From NCBI RefSeq assembly GCF_001029445.1, contig NZ_LDOT01000024.1, positions 62,001 through 126,000 on the forward strand: a DNA stretch of 64,000 bases, in the 5' to 3' direction. A model generated the notes under the pieces. It was not told the DNA's origin, made no database searches, and saw nothing but the letters and a program-made list of their open reading frames with translations. Below, in pieces: positions 41,472 to 50,972 of the stretch. The stretch is from Photobacterium aquae. GTDB taxonomy: Bacteria; Pseudomonadota; Gammaproteobacteria; Enterobacterales; Vibrionaceae. Positions within the stretch are counted from its first letter, which is position 1. Each line of letters opens with the position of its first letter. A program made the position numbers and the translations under genes.

Positions 41472-42389
41472 TTATTCTTGAATATCGTCTGCGGCATCAG
41501 CCTCAGGCTTGGCAGGCTCGAGCTTAGCGACAAACGGCGATTCGATTTGCGTCATTTTCGCAACCAAGCCACCGATGCGGTCACGCATCTCGCGGCGGTC
41601 AACGATCATATCAATCGCGCCATGCTCAAGCAGGAACTCGCTGCGCTGGAAACCTTCAGGCAGTTTCTCGCGCACTGTCTGCTCGATAACACGCTGACCA
41701 GCAAAGCCGATCAGAGCCTTAGGCTCACCGATATTGATATCACCCAGCATCGCCAGGCTTGCCGATACACCGCCCATTGTCGGGTCAGTCAATACCGAGA
41801 TAAACGGCAGGCCCTTGCCTGACAGGCGCTCAAGCGCAGCACTGGTTTTTGCCATCTGCATCAGCGACATCAGGGCTTCTTGCATACGCGCACCGCCACT
41901 GGCAGAAAAACAAACCAAACCACAGTTATTGGCAATCGCCTCGTCAACAGCACGGACAAATTTCGCCCCTACCACCGAGCCCATTGAACCGCCCATGAAA
42001 GAGAATTCAAACGCACAGGCAACCAGAGGCTGCCCAAGCAGGGTGCCTTTCATAGCAACGAGGGCATCTTTCTCGCCGCTTGCTTTTTGCGCCGTAGACA
42101 GGCGATCTTTGTACTTCTTGGAGTCGCGGAACTTGAGCTTATCTTGCGGCTCAAGCTCGGCAGCAATTTCTACCTGGCCATCGGCATCCAAAAACGTCTC
42201 AAGGCGACGGCGAGCCTTCATCCGCATGTGGTGGTCACATTTCGGACACACTTCTAGGTTACGCTCAAGGTCGGCGTGATAAAGCACTTGTTCGCAAGAG
42301 GTACATTTAGTCCACACCCCTTCAGGGATAGACGCTTTGCGAGAAGAAACAATGTTGCTTTTAGTTAGGATCTTTTCGAGCCAGCTCAT
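41472..42389 (-). CDS. accD: Acetyl-CoA carboxylase carboxyltransferase subunit beta AccD
   Basis: A 305-residue subunit that, with AccA, transfers carboxyl from biotin to acetyl-CoA to make malonyl-CoA. A zinc ribbon (CTSCEQVLYH ... CPKCDHHMRM) at about 29-53 precedes the crotonase-fold domain (SASGGARMQEALMSLMQMAKTS, GGVSASLAMLGDINIGEP). Length matches E. coli (304). fabB, also in fatty-acid synthesis, lies in the same block. Confidence 0.96.
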   Translation of the reverse strand: MSWLEKILTKSNIVSSRKASIPEGVWTKCTSCEQVLYHADLERNLEVCPKCDHHMRMKARRRLETFLDADGQVEIAAELEPQDKLKFRDSKKYKDRLSTAQKASGEKDALVAMKGTLLGQPLVACAFEFSFMGGSMGSVVGAKFVRAVDEAIANNCGLVCFSASGGARMQEALMSLMQMAKTSAALERLSGKGLPFISVLTDPTMGGVSASLAMLGDINIGEPKALIGFAGQRVIEQTVREKLPEGFQRSEFLLEHGAIDMIVDRREMRDRIGGLVAKMTQIESPFVAKLEPAKPEADAADDIQE

Positions 42390-42566
42390 GAATGACCTTT
42401 TATGTTCTTTTTCCCTGCTTATGAGTTATTAGCAAATAGTAGTATTAGCAGAGAATGACAAATTCGTTAAATTTCCGAACAAGGATTAAAGCACAAACTC
42501 GCCAGCCTGTAGATAAAAAACTGGTACTACTAGTTGAGTTTGGCCGTCCTCCCTGCGGTTTTTTGC

Positions 42567-43352
42567 TTAATCCGGCAGAAACACAGGGCCAATCGGCGCC
42601 TTAGGCAGATCAAACGCTTGAGGGTAATCCACCTCAACCAAATAAAGGCCTTCCGCCTTGGCCGTCGCGCCAGCCAACGTACGATCTTTCTGGGCCAGCA
42701 ACCACTGGATCCATTCCGGTTTTTCTTCGCCACGCCCCACTTTGATCAGGCTACCGGTAATATTGCGCACCATGTGGTGAACAAAGGCGTTGGCCTTGAT
42801 GTCGATAATGACATAGTGGCCCTGACGCGTCACATTCAAGTGCATTAGATTACGCCACGGGCTCAATGATTGACAATGCACAGCACGGAAGGATGTGAAG
42901 TCATTCTCACCCAAAAGATACTGGCCTGCCTCATGCATCGCTTTTTCATCCAGCTCGCCATGATAATGGCTTACCCCTGAACTAAGGATAGCCGGACGCA
43001 ATGCATGGTTGTAAATTACATAACGGTAACGGCGAGCCGTGGCACTAAAACGGGCGTGAAACTCGTCATTCACTTCCTTAGCCCAGCGCACAGCAATGTC
43101 CTTCGGCAGATGGGCGTTGATCCCCATTGTCCACGCAGCCATCTTGCGGTTCACATCAACCTCGAAGTGCACCACCTGACCGGTGCCATGCACGCCCGCA
43201 TCGGTACGGCCGGCACACTGTACCTCAATCGGCTTATTGGCAATTTTACTAAGGGCTTTTTCCAAGCGCTCTTGCACGCTATCCACATCCCGCTGACGCT
43301 GCCAACCGTAGTACTTCGCCCCGTCGTATTCAATACCTAACGCAATTCGCAT
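42567..43352 (-). CDS. truA: tRNA pseudouridine(38-40) synthase TruA
   Basis: A 261-residue pseudouridine synthase for the anticodon stem-loop. The catalytic Asp is in CAGRTDAGVHGTGQVVHF (about residue 52); YDGAKYYGWQRQ and HHMVRNITGSLIKVGRGE are also typical. It sits between fimV and accD; dedA, which lies between truA and accD in E. coli, is absent here. Confidence 0.96.
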   Translation of the reverse strand: MRIALGIEYDGAKYYGWQRQRDVDSVQERLEKALSKIANKPIEVQCAGRTDAGVHGTGQVVHFEVDVNRKMAAWTMGINAHLPKDIAVRWAKEVNDEFHARFSATARRYRYVIYNHALRPAILSSGVSHYHGELDEKAMHEAGQYLLGENDFTSFRAVHCQSLSPWRNLMHLNVTRQGHYVIIDIKANAFVHHMVRNITGSLIKVGRGEEKPEWIQWLLAQKDRTLAGATAKAEGLYLVEVDYPQAFDLPKAPIGPVFLPD

Positions 43353-43455
43353 AATTCACTTCGTTGTTGCTGGGCCTAACGGCCAATGAATGATCAAAGT
43401 GAGCGATTATAGGGTTTCTAGGGGCAAAGGGGCAAGGCAGCCCCCCAATACCGTA

Positions 43456-43490
43456 TAAAAAAAGTCCCCAACCCGTACAGGTTGAGGACC
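43456..43490 (-). terminator. Terminator after fimV
   Basis: A GGTCCTCAACC / AGTCCCCAACC-type stem (about 11 bp with a wobble) and loop CTGTACG, followed on the minus strand by TTTTTTTATAC, 27 bases past fimV. Confidence 0.88.
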
Positions 43491-43516
43491 TCTATTTTTA
43501 GCGACGACTCTTTCAG

Positions 43517-46500
43517 TTAGCGCAAATGACGCAGGATCTCCTTGGCTTCCTGCTGCAACTTGGCATCCGCCTGCTCGGCGATTTCCTGCAGTAGGCCACG
43601 AGCCCCTTCGTTGTCATTCATCTCAAGGTAAGCCTTGGCCAGATCCATCTTGCTCGCGAACTCACCCTGACTATCAACATCAAATGACGCTACGCCATCT
43701 AGCACATCCGGGAACTCATCCAAACCGACATTCAAGTTCAGAGGCTCCTCATCAAGATTCTTCGCCAAGCTCTCATCCTCCTCGTCCAACTCCTTGAGGA
43801 GATCATCAATACTGATGTAAGGAGACTGGGATGAACGAGGCAGCTCTGCAACGGACTCATCAAGCAACTCACTGCCCGCTTCGTCGCCACCCACCAACTC
43901 AGAATCAGGCAGTTCAGTGACGGCTTCGCTGATTGCAACCTCATGATTAGCGATAATGTCATCCGCCTGCGCCACCGATACCTCTTCTTCGGCAGGCCAC
44001 TTATCGGCCGTCGAATTATCCATCGCATCAGCAACATCTTCACGGTGCATCTCTGGCTGGGTCGACCAATCCTCGCCTTCCAGCAACGGCTCAGGATTGC
44101 TTGCCGCCCAAATCGCACTGTCTTCCTGCGACAGCTCATCATCCGACAAGCTCGAGTCCTCGGTGCTCATATCCGACAGCGACCACAGTTCCTCGCGTTC
44201 TTGCTCTAGCAGCTCACGGCCATTTTCCTCAAAACCGTGCTCAACCGCTTTAGAATCCGCTTGCGGCAATACTGGCGGCACCTGCAAAGCCGGCTTCTCA
44301 GGCTGATGGTCAGCCGGGTCTTCAACGGGCTCATTGAGCAGCGCATCCATATCCAGACCCGCTGAATCAATCATCACCTCGTCAAGCCCAGCCTCTTGAC
44401 GGCCATTACCAGACTGGCCCGAATAACGGTCATTAAACTGAGCGCCACTATCAAGCTGTTTCAGGCCATGCTCAAGCTCATACTGTTCCAGTTCGTTCTG
44501 CTCATCGAAAGATGCCTGCAGGGCGTCATCTTCTCCGAACTCCGGCAGACTATTCGGATCCAGCGTCTCGAACTGAATATCCTGGCGACCATGAATCGAA
44601 TAACTCCCACCAAATTCATTGGCAGAAACTGCAGGCTCATCGTCACCAGCAGGGGCCTGACTATCCTCAGCAAGATCTTCGCCAGCAATATCGCTATTAC
44701 CTTCCTCCTGCTCGGCTAGATTGGCCATCGCCTCCGCCATGACAGCATCGAACGGCATATTGCTTGCTGGCTCAAATTCCGCATCGACAGACGTATCCTC
44801 GTCATGCGTATCTGGTACCGACGGTGCTCGTTCCACGGCCTCGGCAGCCTGCTGCAACTGCTTGACAATATTGTCCAGCATGACCTGCTCTTCATCGGCC
44901 GAAAGCTCTTTAGCCGGTTCAATCTCAAACTCAGCCTCAGGATCGTTCCATGCACTCTCTTCATCGAACTCAGGCAAATCTTCAAGGCTCAACGCCTCCG
45001 GGGCAACCGGGGCCGGAGCCTCGCCAGCCAAATCGCTGACCTCTATCGGTGCATGCTCATTGTCAACGGGTTCTTGAGCATCCAGATCGGCCAGAGCAGC
45101 CTCTTCGTCATAAACAGGGAACGCTTCAGCCGCAAGCGGCGCGTCATGCAGCTCTTCGTTATCAACATCAACGGCGCCCTGCGCTTCGAGTGATTGCAGT
45201 AGCTGGTCAACTGTTTGACCTACCCCCTGCTCGCCCTCATCGCTATCTGCTGCGAGATCATCATCGAGAACCTCGTAAGCCTCATCTACCTCGTAAGCTT
45301 CGTCAGCAAAATCGGTGCTGGCACTCTCCATAATCGAGGAAGCAGCATCAACATCAACAGCTGGCACATCAATAGCAGGAGCTTCAACCTCTGGCTGAAA
45401 CGTTTCCTCCGCCATCTCGTCGGTACGATCGTCAACCGGCGCAGCCTCTGCGACATCAGCGTAAGCATCCGTTGCCGGAGCGACATCCGTTTCAGCATCT
45501 TCAACGCCAGCAAATTGCTCAGCCGTTGACGCAACAAGCATATCCTCGGGCTCTAGCGACCGCTCAGGCTCTACTGGTTGCTCAGGTTCAGACTTTCCCA
45601 GATGGTCGGCCTCACCCGGAACATGACCACCCTGATCATAAGGCCGACGCTCAGCATGGCGCGCATCTTCAAACAAGGCCTGATCGATATCAGCCGGGCG
45701 GCTCGCCGCTTCAGGCTCCTGTGATTCTGCCTCAAGCTCAGACGGGTCCTTTGGGGTGTGTTTTGCCAACACCTCATCGAGCAGCTCCGTGCTGTTTTCA
45801 TCAACTTTGATGTCAGGTGCGTGGAGTTCATCCTCGTCTTCACCCAACACCTCATCTAACAACTCGACACTGTTCTCTTCAAGGTCGATATCTGAAGATA
45901 GCTCATCTTCGTCTTTTACCAGCTCGTCCAGCAGGACAACGCTATTCTCGTCGAACCCATCAAGAACATGCTCATCAAAACCGTTCTCCAGTACATCAAC
46001 GTCAACCGGCGGCTTGACCAGGCTTATCGGAGCTAGCTCTGGTTTAACGTTTTGCGGCTCGAACGCCATATCGGCAAGGCTATCAATAACCGGCGGCTCA
46101 ACGGCAACCTCAGGTTCATCAAGCGCCACCTGCGGTTCAACCGGAACGGGCTGAGGCTGCAAAATATCGCTACCATCCAGCTCCTCACCCTCATTGAGGC
46201 GTGGCGTTTGCGCCAGCAGATTAGTATAAGGCTCCGCCGGCTCTACTTCAGACTGCGGCTCAGATTCTTTTTTTTTCTCCTCGCCCTCATCAGCAAGGTC
46301 ATCGAAACCAAACCCGTCGAGATCGGACGCCGTTGCCTGTGGCAGATCCCACAATGCATCAAGCTCATCTTGGTCTACGCTCTCATTTTTACCCGGCGAC
46401 TGAGCCAACATCTCGGCATCAGATACCGCTTTATCAACGGCAGCCTGCTGCTTGGCATCATTTTTTTCTTCGAAAATATCTTCATCAAAGCTATCGAAGT

Positions 46501-48292
46501 TATCAAACAGCGCATCGAGCTCATTTTGATCAACCAAACTATCGGCTACCGGTTCCGTACGGGCCGCTTCTGGGGCAACACGATTCTCCGTCGCAGAACG
46601 GTCAACCGCTGGCGTATCCGTTGGTAGGCTGTCAGTCAGCAAATCATCGAGCATGGACTGATCAAGCAAATCATCACGTTCATCATTCTGATCGGAATCA
46701 AGCAACAGATCGTCATCATCCAAGGTCAGGTCGAAGCTGTCCTCTTCGTCATTGCCGCTCAGTGACTTTTCCCACATCGCCGCCAAATCGGCATCGGAAG
46801 ACGAATCCACCTTCTGATCCAGCTCGTCCAGCGCGCGCTCCATGTCTTCCAGGCCAATCGCCTTCTCGTCACCTTTGACCGAAATGCTGCTCGGGCCAAG
46901 GCCGTTACCCACGGAATAATCGTCCAAATCGAGAGAATCATTCGATGTGCCGAACAGGCTATCGTTATTATCATCGAACAGCGCATCCTCTGACTTGAAC
47001 AAGTCATCCAAATCCGGTTCAAGCGCATCCGGCTTGGATTCCATGTCCAAATCCATCTCCGGTACCGAGCTGCCCAAATCAGGGGAGGATGGCGATTCCG
47101 GCCCCTTATCGGGATCCGTTAACAGCTCATCATCCTCTTCATTTTTACGGCGTCTCATAAAGAAGATACCCGCAGCGACAATCAGACCGCTCGGCACCAG
47201 CATCATCGCCAACAATGCCAGCGGGTTGGAGATCAAATTGTCAAAAAAGCCTGGCTCCGGGATGGGTGCTAGCTTAGGCTGGTTTGGCTGCTGCGCTGCC
47301 TGCTGACCCTTTTGCTGATCAATAAAATCTTTAATTTGACCGCGTAGTTGCTCATCAGCAGTGATCTGGGTTTTAAGTGCGGCAACTTCGTGTTGCATTT
47401 CTGCCAGACGAACTCGCAGCAAATGATTGCTTTCCAGCAGTTTGTTCATTTGCTCGTCGGAGGCATCCAACTGCGCCTGCAGAAGATCTGGCTTGATAGA
47501 ATTGGTGCCGCCATCGCCCGCCGGGCTCTTGGCCGCTTGCGAAGCCGCAGACGACAGAGCCGTACTTGACAGGGCTGAGGTTGGCTTGGCAGGCGGTGTC
47601 TCGGTGTTATTGTCTGCGGGTTTCTTATCCGCTTTCTTGTCCGTATTCACCACGGGCTTAGCCGGGGCATCGTCCTTCTTATCTGCCGCCGCAGATTTGA
47701 CCTCTGGCTTAACCGGGCTTACGGCAACCTTTTTCGGGGCTTTGGTCTCTTCTACCGGCTTAGGTGCTGGCTTCGGCGCAGGCTTCTGAGACGAGGCCGT
47801 ACGCTGTGACGACGCACCCGAGGCAGCAGGGTGCTTGTCCCTTTCCAACTGGCGCTTGACCAAATCCGTACTTTCACGGCTGATTTGCTCAGGCGTAGGG
47901 ATCACCAGCACGCTGCCAGGCTGCAAACCGTGAATATTGTTGCCTTCAAAAGCCTGAGGGTTCAAACGATAGATTGCACCAATCACTTGGTAAACAGAAT
48001 GATTGGTAGTAGGACGGTAACGCGAGGCGATCGACCACAGGGTTTCCTGCTGTGTGGTCGGCCCGTAACGGTTATTGGCCGATGGAACTGTATTCTGGCT
48101 ACTGCGGACAGCTGATACAGCAGAAACCGTCGGAGAAACCACAGGAGAAACCGTACGTTCAACGGGCAGCGCTTCATCTGCAGGACCAAGAATACGGATA
48201 GTATTTGCGTAAACCGGGAGATGAATGGCGGAGGCGGTAAATACTACCGGAATAACGAGACGTTTTATCATCTTATTAGAAAAATCAGACAC
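43517..48292 (-). CDS. fimV: FimV/HubP polar landmark protein
   Basis: A 1591-residue protein. In order: signal peptide (IKRLVIPVVFTASAIHLPVY, cleavage near ANT), LysM domain at about 80-135 (ETLWSIASRYRP, GLQPGSVLVIP), Pro/Lys/Ala-rich linker, coiled coil near 285-320, transmembrane helix (LALLAMMLVPSGLIVAAGIF) near 370, then about 1100 very acidic low-complexity residues and a C-terminal TPR-like FimV domain (FASKMDLAKAYLEMNDNEGA). V. cholerae HubP has the same plan and places chromosome-origin, flagellar and chemotaxis proteins at the pole. Three ENS[VT][EV]LLDE repeats, 24-26 residues apart, lie in the acidic part. The start is GTG at 48292; ATG seven codons later is possible. Confidence 0.93.
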   Translation of the reverse strand: MSDFSNKMIKRLVIPVVFTASAIHLPVYANTIRILGPADEALPVERTVSPVVSPTVSAVSAVRSSQNTVPSANNRYGPTTQQETLWSIASRYRPTTNHSVYQVIGAIYRLNPQAFEGNNIHGLQPGSVLVIPTPEQISRESTDLVKRQLERDKHPAASGASSQRTASSQKPAPKPAPKPVEETKAPKKVAVSPVKPEVKSAAADKKDDAPAKPVVNTDKKADKKPADNNTETPPAKPTSALSSTALSSAASQAAKSPAGDGGTNSIKPDLLQAQLDASDEQMNKLLESNHLLRVRLAEMQHEVAALKTQITADEQLRGQIKDFIDQQKGQQAAQQPNQPKLAPIPEPGFFDNLISNPLALLAMMLVPSGLIVAAGIFFMRRRKNEEDDELLTDPDKGPESPSSPDLGSSVPEMDLDMESKPDALEPDLDDLFKSEDALFDDNNDSLFGTSNDSLDLDDYSVGNGLGPSSISVKGDEKAIGLEDMERALDELDQKVDSSSDADLAAMWEKSLSGNDEEDSFDLTLDDDDLLLDSDQNDERDDLLDQSMLDDLLTDSLPTDTPAVDRSATENRVAPEAARTEPVADSLVDQNELDALFDNFDSFDEDIFEEKNDAKQQAAVDKAVSDAEMLAQSPGKNESVDQDELDALWDLPQATASDLDGFGFDDLADEGEEKKKESEPQSEVEPAEPYTNLLAQTPRLNEGEELDGSDILQPQPVPVEPQVALDEPEVAVEPPVIDSLADMAFEPQNVKPELAPISLVKPPVDVDVLENGFDEHVLDGFDENSVVLLDELVKDEDELSSDIDLEENSVELLDEVLGEDEDELHAPDIKVDENSTELLDEVLAKHTPKDPSELEAESQEPEAASRPADIDQALFEDARHAERRPYDQGGHVPGEADHLGKSEPEQPVEPERSLEPEDMLVASTAEQFAGVEDAETDVAPATDAYADVAEAAPVDDRTDEMAEETFQPEVEAPAIDVPAVDVDAASSIMESASTDFADEAYEVDEAYEVLDDDLAADSDEGEQGVGQTVDQLLQSLEAQGAVDVDNEELHDAPLAAEAFPVYDEEAALADLDAQEPVDNEHAPIEVSDLAGEAPAPVAPEALSLEDLPEFDEESAWNDPEAEFEIEPAKELSADEEQVMLDNIVKQLQQAAEAVERAPSVPDTHDEDTSVDAEFEPASNMPFDAVMAEAMANLAEQEEGNSDIAGEDLAEDSQAPAGDDEPAVSANEFGGSYSIHGRQDIQFETLDPNSLPEFGEDDALQASFDEQNELEQYELEHGLKQLDSGAQFNDRYSGQSGNGRQEAGLDEVMIDSAGLDMDALLNEPVEDPADHQPEKPALQVPPVLPQADSKAVEHGFEENGRELLEQEREELWSLSDMSTEDSSLSDDELSQEDSAIWAASNPEPLLEGEDWSTQPEMHREDVADAMDNSTADKWPAEEEVSVAQADDIIANHEVAISEAVTELPDSELVGGDEAGSELLDESVAELPRSSQSPYISIDDLLKELDEEDESLAKNLDEEPLNLNVGLDEFPDVLDGVASFDVDSQGEFASKMDLAKAYLEMNDNEGARGLLQEIAEQADAKLQQEAKEILRHLR
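45760..45965 (-). repeat. Tandem degenerate repeats in the acidic region of fimV
   Basis: Three copies of the motif DENS-V-x-LLDE-L/V (DENSVVLLDELVKDEDEL, EENSVELLDEVLGEDEDEL, DENSTELLDEVLAKH) are spaced by 24 and 26 residues. They are diverged at the DNA level, so an old internal duplication is likely. Confidence 0.7.
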
Positions 48293-48361
48293 TGCCTGCT
48301 GTCCTCTTTGGCAGGAATTAATGCTTTGATCTCAGGGTACAAACACCCGATATTGATCATA

Positions 48362-48442
48362 TAGATACCCAAGCGGCCTCAAAATGCGTGTTTTCACGAA
48401 AAGGGAGTGACCTTCAACCAAGGTACAGGGTAGTTGGTATCT
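48362..48442. repeat. Small palindromic intergenic element with ATACCCAAG end
   Basis: The left end reads AGATACCCAAGCGGCCTCAA and the right end is TTGGTATCT, so the ends are inverted (AGATACC). It resembles the element at 52328-52400 at its left end: ATACCCAAG, then CTCA and ATG at the same spacing. Such ATACCCAAG-ended units recur in Vibrionaceae intergenic DNA, to my recollection. Confidence 0.5.
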
Positions 48443-48560
48443 TGAGTTTACTTACGGCTATATCATACTAGATTACTCACTATCGGCCTACGGCAAACAA
48501 ACTTGAAGGCGAGAATGTGAGCATGGTTCGGAATTAATGGCGATTCTGCAACCAATAGTA

Positions 48561-48596
48561 TAAAAAAGGCTCTCAAATCCAATAACTTGAGAGCCT
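48561..48596 (-). terminator. Terminator after asd
   Basis: A 10-bp perfect stem (AGGCTCTCAA / TTGAGAGCCT, loop of 10) followed on the minus strand by TTTTTTATAC, 20 bases past asd. Confidence 0.9.
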
Positions 48597-48615
48597 ATAA
48601 GAGATTATTTAGCCG

Positions 48616-49629
48616 TTAAAGATAATCAGCAATCAACGTTTCGGCGATCTGTACGCTGTTTGTCGCCGCGCCCTTGCGCACATTGTCAGCAACAACCCAC
48701 ATATTCAGGCCACACGGATGGCTGATGTCTTCGCGGATACGGGAAACCATAACGTGATCTTTGCCTGTCGCATCGCCTACCTGAGTCGGGTAGTCGTTAC
48801 CGTGGAAGACCTCGATACCTTCGGCATTTTCCATCAGTGAAATGACTTCTTCGATATTCACCGGCTGGCATGTCTCAACATGTACCGCCTCGGCATGGCC
48901 GTAGAATACCGGCACGCGAACACATGTCGGGTTCACACGGATGTTATCGTCGCCCAGAATCTTCTGGGTTTCCCATACCATCTTCATTTCTTCTTTGGTG
49001 TAGCCGTTGTCCATGAACTGGTCAATGTGTGGCAGGCAGTTGAAAGCAATCTGCTTGTCGTACACATTGGTTTCGGCAGGAAGGCCATTAAGCAGCTTAG
49101 CCGTTTGGCCCGCTAGCTCGTCAACGCCCTTACGGCCCGAGCCAGATACTGACTGGTAGGTCGCCACGTTGATACGCTCGATACCATAAGCATCGTGGAT
49201 CGGCTTAAGCGCCACCAGCATCTGGATAGTCGAGCAGTTAGGGTTGGCAATAATGTTACGGTTACGGTATTCGGCCAGTGCGTGCGGGTTCACCTCAGGC
49301 ACAACCAACGGAATATCGTATTCGTAGCGGAAACGGGAAGTGTTGTCGATCACTATCACGCCCTGATCGGCCGCGATTGGCGCCCAACGGTCAGACGCTT
49401 CTGCACCGGCAGAGAAAATGGCAAGCTGCACCTGACCCCAATCGAAATCCTCGACATTGGTAACACGTACACTCTTACCCTTGAAGCGCAGGGTTTTGCC
49501 CGCGCTGCGCTCAGATGCTAGCAGATAGAGATTGCGAACAGGAAAATTGCGCTCCTCAAGTACTTCGACAATTGTCTCACCAACGGCACCAGTGGCACCT
49601 AGAACGGCAATATCAAATTCCTGGCTCAT
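48616..49629 (-). CDS. asd: Aspartate-semialdehyde dehydrogenase
   Basis: A 337-residue enzyme that reduces aspartyl phosphate on the way to lysine, threonine, methionine and diaminopimelate. NADP turn VLGATGAVGETIVEVL, catalytic Cys in IIANPNCSTIQML (about residue 132) and His in a C-terminal SRIREDISHPCG segment. In E. coli this slot, after pdxB, holds usg, a diverged homologue; here the active-site cysteine is present, so the protein should be a working Asd. ATGA overlaps the pdxB stop. Confidence 0.94.
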   Translation of the reverse strand: MSQEFDIAVLGATGAVGETIVEVLEERNFPVRNLYLLASERSAGKTLRFKGKSVRVTNVEDFDWGQVQLAIFSAGAEASDRWAPIAADQGVIVIDNTSRFRYEYDIPLVVPEVNPHALAEYRNRNIIANPNCSTIQMLVALKPIHDAYGIERINVATYQSVSGSGRKGVDELAGQTAKLLNGLPAETNVYDKQIAFNCLPHIDQFMDNGYTKEEMKMVWETQKILGDDNIRVNPTCVRVPVFYGHAEAVHVETCQPVNIEEVISLMENAEGIEVFHGNDYPTQVGDATGKDHVMVSRIREDISHPCGLNMWVVADNVRKGAATNSVQIAETLIADYL

Positions 49630-50804
49630 GGCCTTTCCTCTACAGTAAAACCTAAATTAGCCAGCGACTCTACCCCAAAATGGGCCTCGCCCGCTACTGT
49701 AATCGCACTATATTCACGGCGATCCCAATAATTTTTCCGCATCCGGTCAAATGCGGCGGCCATTTGCGGAGTACCCTGCTCCGTTGCGCCCATTTCACGG
49801 CGGAACACGCCATCGTCACGGCGCACGTCATACACCAACTGGGTTAGGCTGAACAGGCTCGCCTCGTCCCATTGTTGGCTCAGTGCAACCTGCGGGATTG
49901 GCGCCACAGGCAGCAAGCTAGACGCTTCAACCTGCTGGTCGTCATCAAGACCGAGAAATTGGCAGAACGCATTGAATACCATCGTCGTGCCGCGCGCCTT
50001 GCCCTCAAGGCCATAACCCGCCACATGCGGCGTGGCAAAAGCAAGCAACGGCAATAACGCCAAATCAACCTGCGGCTCGTGCTCGAACACATCCAATACT
50101 GCCGTCAGCATTTTTCCAGAGCCAGACTGGCTGGCCTGCAACGCCGTTTTCAGGGCTGAGTTATCCACCACCGGGCCACGAGCGGCATTGATCAAGATCG
50201 CCCCCGGTTTCATGGCCGCCATAAACGCGCTGTCGACCAAATGGTACGTTGGGTAGGCACCATCACGGGTAATAGGTGTATGGAGGGTGATCACGTCACA
50301 CTCGGCCTTGATCTGCTCAAGGGTATGGAAAGTACGGGGATCACCGGCCTGCTCCTTGAACGGGTCATTGAGCAAATAGCGGATACCCAGCGCATCGAGG
50401 CACTTGGCCAAGTAGCTACCCACATTGCCCGCACCAACGATACCCACGGTTTTGTCGAAAATCGAAAAGCCCTGCTGCTGGCCAAGTACCATCAGGCTGC
50501 TGAGTACATACTCGGCGACCCCCACCTTGTTGCAGCCCGGTGCCGCCGTAAAAGCAATCCCCTTTTGCGCCAGCAATACGTCATCAACATGATCCTGTCC
50601 GGCAGTTGCAGTACCAACGAACTTGAGCACATTGGCCTTGCTGATCAACTCGGCATTGACCTTGGTCACCGAGCGGATCATCAAGGCGTCGATATCCACC
50701 AAATCATCGGCGCTCAGGGTTCGCCCCGGCTTGCTGATGACCTCGCCAAGCTGGCCAAACAACGCTGCCGCATAGGGCATGTTCTCATCAATGAGGATCT
50801 TCAT
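49626..50804 (-). CDS. pdxB: Erythronate-4-phosphate dehydrogenase PdxB
   Basis: A 392-residue D-2-hydroxyacid dehydrogenase in pyridoxal phosphate synthesis. MKILIDENMPYAAALF at the start, the NAD turn VGIVGAGNVGSYLAKCL near 120, catalytic Arg in LINAARGPVVDN and His in TPHVAGYGLEGKARG. The PdxB-specific C-terminal dimer domain is complete. Its stop shares ATGA with the asd start. The fabB terminator and a structured RNA region lie directly upstream. Confidence 0.95.
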   Translation of the reverse strand: MKILIDENMPYAAALFGQLGEVISKPGRTLSADDLVDIDALMIRSVTKVNAELISKANVLKFVGTATAGQDHVDDVLLAQKGIAFTAAPGCNKVGVAEYVLSSLMVLGQQQGFSIFDKTVGIVGAGNVGSYLAKCLDALGIRYLLNDPFKEQAGDPRTFHTLEQIKAECDVITLHTPITRDGAYPTYHLVDSAFMAAMKPGAILINAARGPVVDNSALKTALQASQSGSGKMLTAVLDVFEHEPQVDLALLPLLAFATPHVAGYGLEGKARGTTMVFNAFCQFLGLDDDQQVEASSLLPVAPIPQVALSQQWDEASLFSLTQLVYDVRRDDGVFRREMGATEQGTPQMAAAFDRMRKNYWDRREYSAITVAGEAHFGVESLANLGFTVEERP

Positions 50805-50852
50805 GGAGTGTCCTTTGGTTACTGATCTTTGGGATAGTATTATATCCCAAAT

Positions 50853-50884
50853 ATAAAAAAGCCCGGCACATGGCCGGGCAAAAC
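50853..50884 (-). terminator. Terminator closing the fabB 3' region
   Basis: GCCCGGC / GCCGGGC, loop of 5, followed on the minus strand by TTTTTTATATTT. It lies about 210 bases past the fabB stop and 50 bases before pdxB. Confidence 0.92.
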
Positions 50885-50972
50885 ATCCAGGTATGAAAAC
50901 ACAAGCTGCGTCATAGACAGGTCCCGCAAAAGTCCATACTATGCCAGAGCGTGTGCCGCGTCTGTCTATTTT
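50855..50972 (-). ncRNA. farS: Candidate FarS-like small RNA from the fabB 3' UTR
   Basis: The fabB transcript has a long non-coding tail that ends at a strong terminator. Its last part, from an A-rich stretch (AAAATAGAC) suited to RNase E cleavage, contains an 8-bp perfect stem ATAGACAG / CTGTCTAT, an unpaired stretch, and the GC-rich terminator hairpin with a T-run, the layout of an Hfq-dependent small RNA. In V. cholerae the FarS RNA is released from the fabB 3' UTR and represses fadE. I identify this by position and structure, not by sequence alignment; the 5' end is a guess. Confidence 0.55.

Larger units (their letters stand above)
48293..48615. other. 323-bp region between asd and fimV
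   Basis: It carries the asd terminator (48561-48596), a small inverted-repeat element (48362-48442) and, next to fimV, the fimV ribosome-binding region. No open frame is credible. Confidence 0.5.

Noticed and set aside
46052..46627. A 191-codon plus-strand frame opposite fimV, with several similar ones
   Set aside because: Long acidic stretches rich in GAA/GAT/CTG codons leave antisense frames open; the products are Arg/Ile/Leu-rich and have no start signals.
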